64,000 nucleotides of DNA from Actinacidiphila rubida (GTDB taxonomy: Bacteria; Actinomycetota; Actinomycetes; Streptomycetales; Streptomycetaceae). Below are positions 15,049-24,849 of the stretch, one piece after another. Where the stretch lies: the NCBI RefSeq assembly GCF_900110255.1, contig NZ_FODD01000027.1:1-64000 (forward strand). Reading direction: 5' to 3'. Each line of letters begins with the position of its first letter. Position 1 is the first letter of the stretch. A model generated the notes under the pieces. The model was given only the letters and a program-made list of their open reading frames with translations, searched no databases and was not told the DNA's origin. The position numbers and the translations under genes are program-made.

Positions 15049-18000
15049 TCACTTCAGGCCGAAGGCCCGGGTGATGGTCTGGGTGACGCCGCCGCCGTTG
15101 CGCTGCTTGGCGGTGACCCGGATGGAGACGTAGCCCGCCCGGCGCGGAGCCTTCAGGGTCGTCGTCCAGGTGCCCTGCTTCTCCTTGAGGTCCTGGCGGT
15201 GCCAGGTGGCCCCGTCGTCGTAGGAAACCTCCAACGTGACCGAGGAGATCGCGTCACGGGGCGAGTCGCTGCCGAGGACCTGGGGTGTGAGGGAGAAGTC
15301 CGAGGTGCGCTTCGCCCGCCCCTCGGGGTCGAGGTCGGTTCCGTAGTCCAGCTGGGCGAGCGGGACGGCCTCGGCGTCCACGCCCTCAGGGGCGCCGGAG
15401 GTGAAGTCCCACTCGGTGTGGGTGGTGGGCGAGTACGGGCCGAACGCGGGGTCAGCCGTGGTGTCGGCGACCAGTTGGTACGGGAGTTCCTGCGGCGACA
15501 GGCCCCAGACGTCGAGCGTGGGCGCGTCCTGGGTTCTGCGCTGCGTCAGCAGCGTGTCGCCCTGATAGAGCGAGAACGTCCCCGACACCAGGCTGGAGTA
15601 GGCGTTGTGCGCCGACCCCGCGTCGCCCGCGGGTCCCGTGACGAAGAGGCTCATGCCGGGCCCGCCACGGAACGGGATCTCGGCGCTGGTCAGCCGCGGC
15701 CGCGTGATGGGGCCGAACCAGCGGTCCTTCTGCACGCTGCCCGGCGGGAAGGACCGCATGTCGGTGTTGGACTGCCAGCCGTCGATGCTCGCGTACTGCT
15801 GCCACGTGACGCCGGGTCCGGCGGAGACCCAGTCGGTGCGCCCGCCAGGGGCGGCCAGGGTCGGCGGGAACTTGGCGACCCGCACCATCCCCCACACGGC
15901 GTGCGGGTTGGCGGCCGGCCCGTACTCGTACTGCGGACTGTCCTCCCGGCTCTCGACGACCTGCTCGCCGTGCGGCGGGGCGAAGTCGAGTTCGACACGG
16001 GCGAGGCTGCGGGGATCCGTCGCGGGCGAGGGGTCGTCGGGCACCCCTCCCAGGTGGTAGTCGGCCAGGTCGTACAGGTACTTCGGCGCGGGGTGCGCCT
16101 CGACCGCCAGCTTCACGCCGCCCTTTCCTGAGGTGATCCTCTTGATCAGCGCCTCTCCCTCGTCCAAGGTGACCGAGGCGACCGGGATCCGCCCGGTCGT
16201 CGCGCCGTCGGCGTCGCCGTACCAGTCGACTCCGCGGCCGTCGCCGTCGTTGACCACCAGGAGCATCGCCGCACCGGCGGCGTGCGCCGCGGCGGCCTGA
16301 TCCGTGGGGAACGCGGTGTCACCGGCCCGTACGACCACGGCCTTGCCGCCGGCGGACAGGCCGGTGTAGTCGGCCGGCAGGCCGCTGCCTGCGAAGACGG
16401 CGTCCAGGCGGGTGGTGCCGTCCGGCAGCAGCGGGGTACCCGGCTGCACCACCAGGGCGTCATCGAGGCTGTGCCCGCCGTACGTGATCTTCAGCGGCGT
16501 CTGCACGGCACGGATCCGCGTGGTGAAGACGAAGCTGCCCTTGGCCACCTTGCCCTTGGTGGGGAGCGCCCACAGGCTGTCGTAGACGGCCGAGGGCCAG
16601 AAGTTCTCGTGCAGAGCCTGCTGGTCGCCGGGCGTGGGCGTCCGGGAGGTGAAGGAGCGGTAGACGTCGATCCTGCTGGTCGCGATGGTGGCCGGCTCGG
16701 GTGTCGCCACCTTCACCTGGCGTATCCGCGAGGCGTCGAGATCGATGTCCCGGTCGCCCGTCAGGTCGAACTCGGGAACGGTCAGCAGCGCGAAACCGAG
16801 GGAGTGGGGTCCGTGCAGACCCGGCACGTCCACCGTGCTGACGGCTGTGTACGACCCGGGGGCCCAGCGGCTGGTGAGCGTCCCGTCCTGGACCCACTTG
16901 TCGACGGTCCTCCCGTCGGCGCCCGTGATCTCGACGTCGCCGCTCAACGGCTTGCCGGCGTGGTCCTTGAGGTGGATGGTGAGGTCGTACTTCTCCGATT
17001 CGACGGAGACCCCCACGGCGGTGTGCACTTCACCGTCCGCGGAGCGCGCGGTGACCCGGGCAGCGTACTGGCCAGGGGCCAGCCCGTTCGGGTCCACCAC
17101 GATGTCGACCGTCGAGGATCCGCGCGCCGGTACGGTGACGCGGTCGGCGGCCGGGGTGAACACCCCGGCGGGCGAGTCGCCGTGGTCGGTCGACAGATCC
17201 AGCGTGATCGCGGCGTCGGTGGTGTTGGTGTACGTGATCTGCCGGGTGATCCGCTTCCGCTGCGGGTCGGTCGACCAGGGAACGAGCCCCGCGTCCACCG
17301 ATCCGGTCGCGATGATCTGGTCCTGCCAGTAGGCCGCGGCCACGTTCAGCCGGCCGCTGCCGGCCTGGTAGGGGCTGTAGCCGGGGGTCGGCACGCTGCT
17401 GCTCATCAGCGCGTCCTTGATCTGCTGCCCGGTCCACTCCGGGTGCTTCTGCGCCAGCAGGACCGCCGCCCCGGCGACGTGCGGCGCCGCCATGGAGGTG
17501 CCGCTGTCCGAGCGGTAGTAGCCGTCGCCTCCGTCGTTCATGTACTGCGAGCGTGCCGCCAGTATGTCCACGCCCGGAGCGGTCAGATCCGGCTTGAGGC
17601 CGTCGTCGTCCATGCGCGGCCCGGCGGCGGAGAAGTCGGCGAGGTGGTCGGAGGCGTCCACGGCCCCGACGGTGAGCGCGGCGTCCGCGGTTCCCGGTGC
17701 GGTCACGCTGTAGGGGCTGTTGCCCGTGTTGCCGGCGGCGATGACGAAGAGCGCGCCCGTCTCGGCGGTCAGCTCGTTCACCGCCTGGCTCAGGGGGTCG
17801 TCCTGGGTGTGCCAGACCGGAGTGCCCAGGCTCATGTTGATCACCCTGGCGTGCTCGGTCCGCGCCGCCCACTCCATGCCCTCGATGATCCCCGACATCG
17901 GGCCCGACCCGTTGTCGCCGAGGACCTTGCCCACCAGCAGATCGGCGTCGGGGGCGACCCCCCGCTCCTTGCCGTCGGAGGCGGCGCCGGTACCCGCGAC

Positions 18001-18960
18001 GGTGGAGGCGGTGTGGGTTCCATGGCCCGCCCGGTCCAGGATGTCGGTGCCGGGGACGAAGTTCCTGGACGCCACGATGCGGTTCACCAGGTCCGGGTGG
18101 GTGAGGTCCGCCCCGGTGTCCAGTACCGCGACCCGGACCCCGGTCCCCGTGCCGCCGCCGGCCCATACCGCGGGGGCGCCGATCTGGGCGGTGCTGTCGG
18201 CGAGGGTCGCCTGCGCCTTGCCGTCGAGCCACACCTTGTCGACACCGGCGGTGAAGGACGGTGCGGCATCCGTGGACCGCCCGGCATCCGTGGACGGTGC
18301 GGCGGCCACGGACGGCGCGGTGTCCGCGGTCCCACCGCCAGGCGCCGCCGGCAGCCGGGAGGTCTGCCGCGCGGTGCCGGTGAGGGCGGTCCAGAAGGCG
18401 GCGGACTGCGACCGCTTCGCCCGTACCGCCTCCCCGTGCACGGACGGAAGGCTGTGCGTGGTCTCCGCCCCCGGCAGATCCAGGCCGGGCGGCTGGGCGG
18501 CCCGGCCCTTGGCGACGTCGGACCTGAGGCCGGTCGGGACCTTCAACTGCGTGACGATCAAGGGCAGTTCACTGCTGTGCGCGTCGTCGTAACCCTGGGC
18601 TATCAGTTGGGTGACGTCGAAGAGCTGCTTGTCGAGCCGGTCGGTCGCGACATAGGCCATGGCCTCGTCGGGGAACACGTAGGTGTCCCCGTCCTCGACG
18701 GAGGTGCGTACCGAACCGGTGGCGCCCGGCGGGCGTTTGACGGCGTCCACCGAGAGGACCGACCCGTCGGGTCCCGGAGACACCGTCACCTTGTCGCCGG
18801 TGATCAGCGTCACGGTGACCGGTGCAGGCCGCGGGCCGCCCGCCGCGGCCGGCGTCGCCGCCGGCGGGGCGGCGCCGTGGGCCTGCACGGGGGTGATCAG
18901 CGCGGCGACGAGGGCGGCCCCGATCGTCACAGCGGATCTTCGGGCGAACGGGAGCTTCAC
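15049..18960 (-). CDS. Large secreted subtilisin-like serine peptidase (S8) with PA domain
   Basis: 1303 residues. A signal peptide (~7-30, 'RRSAVTIGAALVAALITPVQ') is followed by a propeptide (to ~235) ending in a Ser-Thr-Asp repeat linker. The S8 domain has Asp281 (VAVLDTGADL), His313 (GHGTHTAS), oxyanion Asn411 (AAGNTG) and Ser489 (GTSMAAPHVAG). Beta-sandwich domains follow, with a PA-type insert near ~890-970 ('AAHAAGAAMLLVVNDGDGRG') and C-terminal beta domains. The start is GTG 18960 with ggag upstream. The 1.0-1.3-kDa-residue class is typical of Streptomyces extracellular proteases. The strong hairpin at 14999-15040 ends transcription. Confidence 0.93.
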   Translation of the reverse strand: MKLPFARRSAVTIGAALVAALITPVQAHGAAPPAATPAAAGGPRPAPVTVTLITGDKVTVSPGPDGSVLSVDAVKRPPGATGSVRTSVEDGDTYVFPDEAMAYVATDRLDKQLFDVTQLIAQGYDDAHSSELPLIVTQLKVPTGLRSDVAKGRAAQPPGLDLPGAETTHSLPSVHGEAVRAKRSQSAAFWTALTGTARQTSRLPAAPGGGTADTAPSVAAAPSTDAGRSTDAAPSFTAGVDKVWLDGKAQATLADSTAQIGAPAVWAGGGTGTGVRVAVLDTGADLTHPDLVNRIVASRNFVPGTDILDRAGHGTHTASTVAGTGAASDGKERGVAPDADLLVGKVLGDNGSGPMSGIIEGMEWAARTEHARVINMSLGTPVWHTQDDPLSQAVNELTAETGALFVIAAGNTGNSPYSVTAPGTADAALTVGAVDASDHLADFSAAGPRMDDDGLKPDLTAPGVDILAARSQYMNDGGDGYYRSDSGTSMAAPHVAGAAVLLAQKHPEWTGQQIKDALMSSSVPTPGYSPYQAGSGRLNVAAAYWQDQIIATGSVDAGLVPWSTDPQRKRITRQITYTNTTDAAITLDLSTDHGDSPAGVFTPAADRVTVPARGSSTVDIVVDPNGLAPGQYAARVTARSADGEVHTAVGVSVESEKYDLTIHLKDHAGKPLSGDVEITGADGRTVDKWVQDGTLTSRWAPGSYTAVSTVDVPGLHGPHSLGFALLTVPEFDLTGDRDIDLDASRIRQVKVATPEPATIATSRIDVYRSFTSRTPTPGDQQALHENFWPSAVYDSLWALPTKGKVAKGSFVFTTRIRAVQTPLKITYGGHSLDDALVVQPGTPLLPDGTTRLDAVFAGSGLPADYTGLSAGGKAVVVRAGDTAFPTDQAAAAHAAGAAMLLVVNDGDGRGVDWYGDADGATTGRIPVASVTLDEGEALIKRITSGKGGVKLAVEAHPAPKYLYDLADYHLGGVPDDPSPATDPRSLARVELDFAPPHGEQVVESREDSPQYEYGPAANPHAVWGMVRVAKFPPTLAAPGGRTDWVSAGPGVTWQQYASIDGWQSNTDMRSFPPGSVQKDRWFGPITRPRLTSAEIPFRGGPGMSLFVTGPAGDAGSAHNAYSSLVSGTFSLYQGDTLLTQRRTQDAPTLDVWGLSPQELPYQLVADTTADPAFGPYSPTTHTEWDFTSGAPEGVDAEAVPLAQLDYGTDLDPEGRAKRTSDFSLTPQVLGSDSPRDAISSVTLEVSYDDGATWHRQDLKEKQGTWTTTLKAPRRAGYVSIRVTAKQRNGGGVTQTITRAFGLK

Positions 18961-19369
18961 GTTGTCTCCAGAGTCGGCGGGCGGTGGAACTGATCACAAC
19001 GTAGGGATGTGGCGTGACAAAGCCTTGAACTGCCTGTAACCGCCCTGCTTTTCCGGCGGAGTGCGAGCCGTGTGGCTGCGCAGCTCGTCCCGGGCGCGGG
19101 GCCTGGTCCGCCACCGCCTGCTGGAGCTCGGCGATCACGAGAGACAGCGCTGGAACAGGCCCGCTCCGCACGCCGGTTCACTCCCGTTCACGGCACAAAC
19201 CCAGCACGCCCCGGCCGGCTGGCGCGGCCGCCGCCCATGCATCGCACCGGGCCCGTTCGGGACGGACACCTCCCGCCTGACTCCGTATCAGAAACGCCAA
19301 CTGGCCGCGTCCCCCTATTGGTTGTAGTGTTTTCCAGCAAGTGGAGATCAGTACAATGAAGGGGGATCG
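18961..19369. other. Intergenic region between divergent subtilase and ArsR-like genes
   Basis: 409 bases with no recognisable gene. The right end holds the leader of the 19370 gene: possible -10 TACAAT (19352-19357) and the ribosome-binding site gaaggggga (19358-19366). The -10 lies so close to the start that only a short leader is possible. The left end must hold the subtilase promoter, but no clear -35/-10 was recognised. Confidence 0.4.
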
Positions 19370-19933
19370 ATGAGCACACAGGGATCCGGTACATCGACCC
19401 GGCGATGGCGCGGGGTGCACAAGGCGCTCGCCGATCCCCTGCGCATCCGGCTCCTGGAGGCGTTGTGGGAGATGCCTCAGTCCGCACGCGAACTCTCCGA
19501 CCATGTCGATCTTCCCGCCGACCGGCTCTACTACCACCTCAATCAGCTCGAACGGGCCGGGCTGATCGAGATCGCCGAATACCGGCCGCTGGCCCGCGGC
19601 AAGGTCGAGCGGGTCTATACCCCCGCGGTGACGGAACCCCCCGGCGACACCGCGAACCCGGAGGAGATGGCGGAGTTTCTCGGCTCGATGCTGGACGCCA
19701 CCCGGGCCGACATCAACGCTGCCTACCGGTCCAAGCACACCGGAGGCCACCGGGAGATCGCCCTGCATCGTGGTGCGCTGCGACTGACCGACGAGGCACT
19801 CGCCGAGCTGCGCGGTCACATCGACCAGCTCGCCACCCGATTCGGCGACGGCGACGCCCCAGGGGTCTGGACGCGGGTGGTCGTCGCGGTCGTCGACCTG
19901 CAGGACCGCCCATGCCCGGACGCCCCCGTCTGA
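19370..19933 (+). CDS. ArsR-like winged-helix transcriptional regulator (HTH_20)
   Basis: 187 residues. The N-terminal winged helix has 'VHKALADPLRIRLLEALWEM', recognition region 'SARELSDHVDLPADRLYYHL' and wing 'GLIEIAEYRPLARGKVERVY'. The C-terminal half is helical with no metal-binding Cys. This is the ArsR-related HTH_20 class. ATG 19370 has gaaggggga upstream. The DUF1707 gene follows 9 bases after the stop, so the two form an operon. It could regulate the MMPL exporter downstream; that is inference. Confidence 0.85.
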   Translation: MSTQGSGTSTRRWRGVHKALADPLRIRLLEALWEMPQSARELSDHVDLPADRLYYHLNQLERAGLIEIAEYRPLARGKVERVYTPAVTEPPGDTANPEEMAEFLGSMLDATRADINAAYRSKHTGGHREIALHRGALRLTDEALAELRGHIDQLATRFGDGDAPGVWTRVVVAVVDLQDRPCPDAPV

Positions 19934-19942
19934 GAGGCCGCC

Positions 19943-20290
19943 ATGAATGACAGCGAGGAGCACGCGACCGGCCCTGCGTTACGAGCCTCGGACGCCGAAC
20001 GCCACCAGGTTGAGGCGCAACTCCAACACCACTACGCAGTCGGCCGCCTGACACTTCCCGAACTCGAGGAACGCGTGGTCGCGGCCTACGAAGCGCGCAC
20101 CCGCGAGCAACTCCGTGCCCTCCTGGCGGACCTGCCGGGCGAGGCGCAACAACCTGCGCCACCCAGTCCTGTGATCGACTCCCGCCTGCTGATCGTCCTG
20201 CTGTGTGTCTCGCCACCTGCGGCGCTCGTCTACTGGCTCATCCGCCAACGCGCGGCACGCCGATTGACCACGCGGGCCAGCGCCAGGTGA
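19943..20290 (+). CDS. DUF1707-domain membrane protein
   Basis: 115 residues. The DUF1707 motif spans ~12-65 ('LRASDAERHQVEAQLQHHYA', then 'GRLTLPELEERVVAAYEART'), an SHOCT-like helical pair very common in actinobacteria. One transmembrane segment (~78-98, 'SRLLIVLLCVSPPAALVYWL') and a basic C-terminus follow. Function unknown; it is probably membrane-bound with a cytosolic N-terminus. It is cotranscribed with the regulator ahead of it. 20291-20496 downstream shows no gene. Confidence 0.85.
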   Translation: MNDSEEHATGPALRASDAERHQVEAQLQHHYAVGRLTLPELEERVVAAYEARTREQLRALLADLPGEAQQPAPPSPVIDSRLLIVLLCVSPPAALVYWLIRQRAARRLTTRASAR

Positions 20291-20496
20291 CGTCCACACT
20301 CGCCGCGAAATGACATCGCCTGCCGTGGGCAGGCTCAAGTCGCCACCGTCAGGGGATGGTGTGGTGGCAAGCGGCGCTTTGGGGCCTGGCAGGGGGTGGG
20401 GCGGATTGCCCGCGCGCCACTGGTGAAAGCGTTCTGTAAGCACCGCGTCCCGAGACTTCCCGCAGACACCGAATCTGCCGTCTGGGGACTCATGCC

Positions 20497-22659
20497 GTGA
20501 ACGCCATCACCCGACTCTGCCTGAAGAACAAGCTGTTCGTCGTCCTGGCCTGGCTGGCGCTGACCGTGCTGGGAGGTCTGACGGTGGGCCACGCCACCGG
20601 TCGCCTCTCGCACTCCTTCGCCACCCCGGCCACCGCGGGCTACGACGCCAACCACCACCTGCTCCAGCGCTTCGGCATCGATGGCAACGAGCAGCCGACG
20701 CTCGGGGTCCTCACGCTTCCCGCAGGCCGGGGCATGGACACCGCAGCCGGCCAGGCGATGGCCGCCCGCACCTTCGCGGCCGCCGGCAAGGCCGGCCACC
20801 TGGCCGTGGCGGACTGGGCGAACACTCATGACACCGCGCTGGTGTCCGCCGACAAACGGACCACGTGGGCGGTGTTCGACATGCCCAATCCCGACACCCC
20901 GCCCGGAGCGGGGGTGATGGACCGCATCGAGCCCGCCCTCAAGGCCGCGGCGCCCGCGGGCGTCACCGTCTCGGTGACGGGTTTCGAGCAGATCCAGTCC
21001 ACCAGCGCGGGCTCGGGCGGCGGCCCCAGCGTTCTGGTGGAGACGCTCATCGGAGCCGCCGGGGCGCTGGCGGTGCTGCTGTTCGTCTACGGCTCGGCCC
21101 TGGCCGTCGTGCCGCTCCTGATCGCCGTTCCCGCGATCCTGACGACGTTCCTGCTCATCCTGGGTGTCACCTACGCCATGGACGTCAGCTTCCTGGTGGA
21201 GTACCTGGTCGCCGTGATGGGCCTCGGCGTGGCCGTCGACTACTCACTGCTGCTCGTCACCCGCTGGCGCGAGGAACGCGAAGCGGGGCGCAGCAACGAA
21301 GAAGCGATCCTGGCGGCCGGCCCGACGGCCGGACGCGCGGTGGTGCTCAGCGGACTGACGGTCGCGGCGGGACTGCTGTCGCTGGTCATCCTCCCGGTTC
21401 CGTTCCTGCGCAGCGTCGGTGTCGGCGGCATGCTCATCCCGCTGGTGGCCATCGCCTCCGCGGTCACGCTGCTGCCCGTGATCCTCGCGGCGTGGGGACC
21501 GGCACTGGACAAGCACCGCGTCCGCAAGGGATCGACGACGTACAGCGCCGGATGGGAGAGGTGGGCACGTGCCATCGTGCGGCACCGCTGGGCGGCCGGC
21601 TGCCTCGGCCTGCTCGTCGTGGTGTGCCTGGCGGTCCCGGCCCTGTTCATGAACACCGGTCAGCCGCGGGCGGACTCCCTTGGCGGCCAGAGCCGGGCCG
21701 CTGCGACCCTGCACGGCCTGGAGAGGCAGGGAGTGCCCAGCGCGGTGGTCTTCCCGGTACAGATCCTTTCTCACGGTGGCCCGAGCGCCGTGCGGGACGT
21801 CGTGCGGATCACCCGCCGGACGCCGGGCATCCACGCCGTCCTCGCCCCGTCGACTCCGGCGTTCCGCAGCGGCGGCGACGCGCTGATCACCGCCATCCCC
21901 GAAGACGAGGGCAGCACGGCGGCGGGCAGGGCCACCGTGGCGCGCGTACGCGCCGCGCTCGCGGGCGTCCCCGGAGGGGTGGAGGTCGGCGGGAACACCG
22001 CTCAGAACGTCGACTTCAACCGGGCCGTGTACGGCAACTTCCCCCTGATGCTGGCAGTGATCTCGCTGCTCGCCCTGCTCCTGCTGGCACGCGAGTTCCG
22101 GTCGCTGACGCTGGCCGTCAAGGCGGTGGTGGTCAACCTGGTCTCGCTCGGCGCCTCGTTCGGGTTCCTCGTGCTGTTCTGGCAGCACGGGTTCGGCTCG
22201 CATGCCGTCTACGGGGTGGCGGCGACGGGGTCGATCCGCAACTGGATCCCGATCATCACCTTCGCGTTCCTGTTCGGGCTGTCCATGGACTACGAGGTGT
22301 TCATCCTCGCCCGGATGCGCGAGGAGTACGACCGCACTGGTTCCACCCGGCAGGCGATCGTGGGCGCCCTCGCCCGGACCGGCCGGCTGGTCACGTGCGC
22401 CGCGGTGATCCTCGCGATCTCGTTCGCGTCCCTGTCCAGCGCCCCCGACGTGGTCGTGGAGATGATCGCCACGGGGCTGGGCGTCGGGATCTTCGTCGAC
22501 GCCGTCATCGTACGGACCCTGCTGGTGCCGGCCCTGGTGGCGATCATGGGCGACTGGAACTGGTGGCTGCCGGCCGCCCTCGCGCGGCTGCTGCGGGTCG
22601 CCCGCTCGACCGGCGAGGGTGAGATGCCCGCACCGGTCCGGGCACGGGTGGGCGGCTGA
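20497..22659 (+). CDS. MMPL/RND-family exporter
   Basis: 720 residues with about 12 membrane segments in two repeats and large external loops after segments 1 and 7. The membrane proton-relay motifs are 'GLGVAVDYSLLLVTRW' (~243) and 'FLFGLSMDYEVFILARMREE' (~592), each with the Asp-Tyr pair of MMPL proteins. The start is GTG 20497. Homologues export lipids or hydrophobic toxins by proton motive force. The gene is followed by a response regulator and kinase 50 bases downstream, so it probably belongs to an envelope-stress or drug-responsive unit. Confidence 0.9.
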   Translation: MNAITRLCLKNKLFVVLAWLALTVLGGLTVGHATGRLSHSFATPATAGYDANHHLLQRFGIDGNEQPTLGVLTLPAGRGMDTAAGQAMAARTFAAAGKAGHLAVADWANTHDTALVSADKRTTWAVFDMPNPDTPPGAGVMDRIEPALKAAAPAGVTVSVTGFEQIQSTSAGSGGGPSVLVETLIGAAGALAVLLFVYGSALAVVPLLIAVPAILTTFLLILGVTYAMDVSFLVEYLVAVMGLGVAVDYSLLLVTRWREEREAGRSNEEAILAAGPTAGRAVVLSGLTVAAGLLSLVILPVPFLRSVGVGGMLIPLVAIASAVTLLPVILAAWGPALDKHRVRKGSTTYSAGWERWARAIVRHRWAAGCLGLLVVVCLAVPALFMNTGQPRADSLGGQSRAAATLHGLERQGVPSAVVFPVQILSHGGPSAVRDVVRITRRTPGIHAVLAPSTPAFRSGGDALITAIPEDEGSTAAGRATVARVRAALAGVPGGVEVGGNTAQNVDFNRAVYGNFPLMLAVISLLALLLLAREFRSLTLAVKAVVVNLVSLGASFGFLVLFWQHGFGSHAVYGVAATGSIRNWIPIITFAFLFGLSMDYEVFILARMREEYDRTGSTRQAIVGALARTGRLVTCAAVILAISFASLSSAPDVVVEMIATGLGVGIFVDAVIVRTLLVPALVAIMGDWNWWLPAALARLLRVARSTGEGEMPAPVRARVGG

Positions 22660-22676
22660 GCGGCTGAGCGGCTGAG
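22653..22676 (+). repeat. 8-bp tandem repeat over the MMPL stop codon
   Basis: Three perfect copies of CGGCTGAG. The first contains the stop TGA (22657-22659). Because the unit is 8 bp, the three TGAs fall in all three reading frames. A near-identical 8-bp unit occurs at 35807-35846. Confidence 0.7.
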
Positions 22677-22708
22677 GAACCCGCAGGGCGCAGGAGGATG
22701 CTGAACGG

Positions 22709-23386
22709 ATGCGCGTGTTGATGATCGAGGACGACCGCGACCTCGCCGCGTCCCTGTCGTGGGGTCTCAAGGCGGAGGGCTACGTGGTGGACGTGGCGGA
22801 CAACGGGGTGGACGGGCTGTGGAAGGCCCGCGAGACCACGCCCGACGTGATCATCCTGGACGTCATGCTTCCGGCCATGGACGGGTACGAGGTCTGCCGC
22901 ACCCTGCGAGGCCAGGGACTGTGGATGCCGATTCTGATGCTCACCGCCATGGACCAGGACCTGGACCACGCCGAAGGGTTGGACAGCGGCGCGGACGGCT
23001 ACCTGGCCAAACCGTTCTCCTACCCGGTGCTGCTGGCGCACCTGCGGTCCCTGACCCGCCGCGGCCTCGGAGCACGGCCGGCGGTCCTCGCGGCCGCCGG
23101 CCTCGTGCTGGACCCCGCCGGCCGCACCGTGACCCGCGACGGGCGAGACCTGGGCCTGACCCCTCGGGAGGTGTCCGTGCTCGAACATCTGCTGCGCCGC
23201 AAGGGCCGCGTGGTGTCCAAGTCCGAGCTGCTGGAGCGCTGCTGGGACGTCAACTTCGACGGAGGGCCGTCCGTGGTCGAGGTGCACGTGCACCGACTGC
23301 GGCGGAAGATCGAGACGCCCGGCGGACCGCCCGTGATCGAGACGGTCCGCGGCGGCGGCTACGTGGTCCGAGAGGACCTCCCGTGA
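22709..23386 (+). CDS. OmpR/PhoB-family response regulator
   Basis: 225 residues. The receiver domain has acidic pocket 'IEDDRD', phospho-acceptor Asp51 (VIILDVMLP), Thr in 'LTAMD' and Lys in 'LAKPFSYP'. The C-terminal winged helix (~130-225) contains 'LGLTPREVSVLEHLLRRKGR' and 'VVEVHVHRLRRKIE'. ATG 22709 follows 'gcaggagga'. The kinase gene overlaps its stop by four bases (GTGA). Likely target genes are its own operon and the MMPL exporter. Confidence 0.93.
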   Translation: MRVLMIEDDRDLAASLSWGLKAEGYVVDVADNGVDGLWKARETTPDVIILDVMLPAMDGYEVCRTLRGQGLWMPILMLTAMDQDLDHAEGLDSGADGYLAKPFSYPVLLAHLRSLTRRGLGARPAVLAAAGLVLDPAGRTVTRDGRDLGLTPREVSVLEHLLRRKGRVVSKSELLERCWDVNFDGGPSVVEVHVHRLRRKIETPGGPPVIETVRGGGYVVREDLP

Positions 23387-24849
23387 ACGGCCCGCGCACC
23401 GGCCGCCGGATCGGGCTGCGCACGGTGCGCACCAGGGTCACCGCCGTCGCGGGGCTCGCCCTGACGATCGCCGTGACCCTGGGCCTGGTGATCCTCTACC
23501 TGCTGCAGACGGGGTCCGCCCAGCGGACCGTCGACGACCAGCTGCGGACCTACGCCGCGCAGGTCGCGCAGTCCGGGCAGGGCGGCACGTGGCCCCACCC
23601 GCTCCGCGGGTCCGCCCTCGACGCCGACGCGCAGGCCCAGGTGATCGCCTCCGACGGCACCGTCCTCGCGTCGACACCGCCGCTGGCCGGAAAGGGCCCG
23701 GTCTACACCCTGCCCGCCGGCGCCGCCGCCCCGCTGCGGCAGCCGGCGGCGGACGCCGCGGTCAGCGGCGAGGCCCGCGCCATCGGGACGCGAGTGGTCG
23801 TGCACGGCGCGAGCGTGACGATCATCGCCGTCACCAGCACCGAACTCCTCAGCCAGATCAACGAGACCTTCGCCCGCCTGCTCCTGGTCGGCGTGCCCGG
23901 CATCCTCCTGCTGGCCTGCAGCACCGTCTGGCTCGTGGTCGGCCGCGCGCTGCGGCCGGTGGAGGGCATCCGCCGCACCGTGACCGCCATCAGCGCAGCG
24001 GACCTGGCACGACGCGTTCCCGACCCCGGCACTCACGACGAGGTGGGCGACCTGGCCCGCACGATGAACGACATGCTCCGCCGGCTCGAGGACTCCGCCG
24101 CGCGTCAGCGCAGGTTCGTCGCCGATGCCTCACACGAACTGCGCAGCCCGCTGGCGGTGATCCGTACGACGCTGGAGGTCGGCCTCGCCCACGAGCACGT
24201 CGCCCCCTGGCCGGACATCGCCCGGCGGGCCGTGCGCCAGTCACAACGTCTGGAAACGCTGGCCGAGGAACTGCTGGCCCTCGCCCGGGGCGACGACCGG
24301 CAGCCTGCCCGGCGGCTTCCCGTGGTCCTCGGCGAACTGGTCGACGACGCACGCACGAGCACACCGGACTTCGGGATCGCCATCACCGTGGAGCCCGCAT
24401 CAAGCACAGCGGTGGTCATCGGTGCTCCGGACGACCTCAGCCGCCTCCTGCGCAACGTCCTCGGCAACGCCGTCCGGTATGCCCGCCACCGCGTCGTCAT
24501 CCGCATCACCGAGACCCCGGACGACCGGGTGCGGATCGAGATCGAGGACGACGGACCCGGAGTCCCCGAAGAGGACCGCGAGCGCGTCTTCGACCGATTC
24601 GTGCGCCTGGACACCAGCCGTAGCCGCGACGGCGGTTCGAGCGGGCTGGGGCTGTCCATCGCCAGGGCGATCGCGACGCAACACGGCGGGACGGTCATGC
24701 TCGACCGGGCGACGGGCGGCGGGGCGCTGGCCGTGGTCACGTTGCCGTGTTCACCCGTCGCAGGGCAGCAGCAGCGTGAAAACGGTGGGGGAGGAGCTGG
24801 CCAGGGAGAGCCTGCCGCCGGAGGCCTCGGCCAGGTCCCGGGCCAGTGA
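23383..24849 (+). CDS. Sensor histidine kinase
   Basis: 488 residues: TM1 (~20-42), a ~120-residue extracellular sensor, TM2 (~165-187), HAMP (~188-240), HisKA with phospho-His251 in 'RRFVADASHELRSPLAVI', and HATPase with N box 'LRNVLGNAVRYA', 'IEIEDDGPGVPEEDR' and 'GSSGLGLSIARAIATQHGG'. The start GTG 23383 overlaps the regulator stop. The frame runs ~35 residues past the usual end ('VVTLPCSPVAG') and overlaps the convergent kinase gene by 99 bases; the Gly/Gln-rich tail is probably read-through of a lost stop. Confidence 0.92.
   Translation: MNGPRTGRRIGLRTVRTRVTAVAGLALTIAVTLGLVILYLLQTGSAQRTVDDQLRTYAAQVAQSGQGGTWPHPLRGSALDADAQAQVIASDGTVLASTPPLAGKGPVYTLPAGAAAPLRQPAADAAVSGEARAIGTRVVVHGASVTIIAVTSTELLSQINETFARLLLVGVPGILLLACSTVWLVVGRALRPVEGIRRTVTAISAADLARRVPDPGTHDEVGDLARTMNDMLRRLEDSAARQRRFVADASHELRSPLAVIRTTLEVGLAHEHVAPWPDIARRAVRQSQRLETLAEELLALARGDDRQPARRLPVVLGELVDDARTSTPDFGIAITVEPASSTAVVIGAPDDLSRLLRNVLGNAVRYARHRVVIRITETPDDRVRIEIEDDGPGVPEEDRERVFDRFVRLDTSRSRDGGSSGLGLSIARAIATQHGGTVMLDRATGGGALAVVTLPCSPVAGQQQRENGGGGAGQGEPAAGGLGQVPGQ

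Noticed and set aside
16282..18993. ~900-codon open frame antisense to the subtilase
   Set aside because: Same reason; the subtilase has an intact triad and signal peptide.
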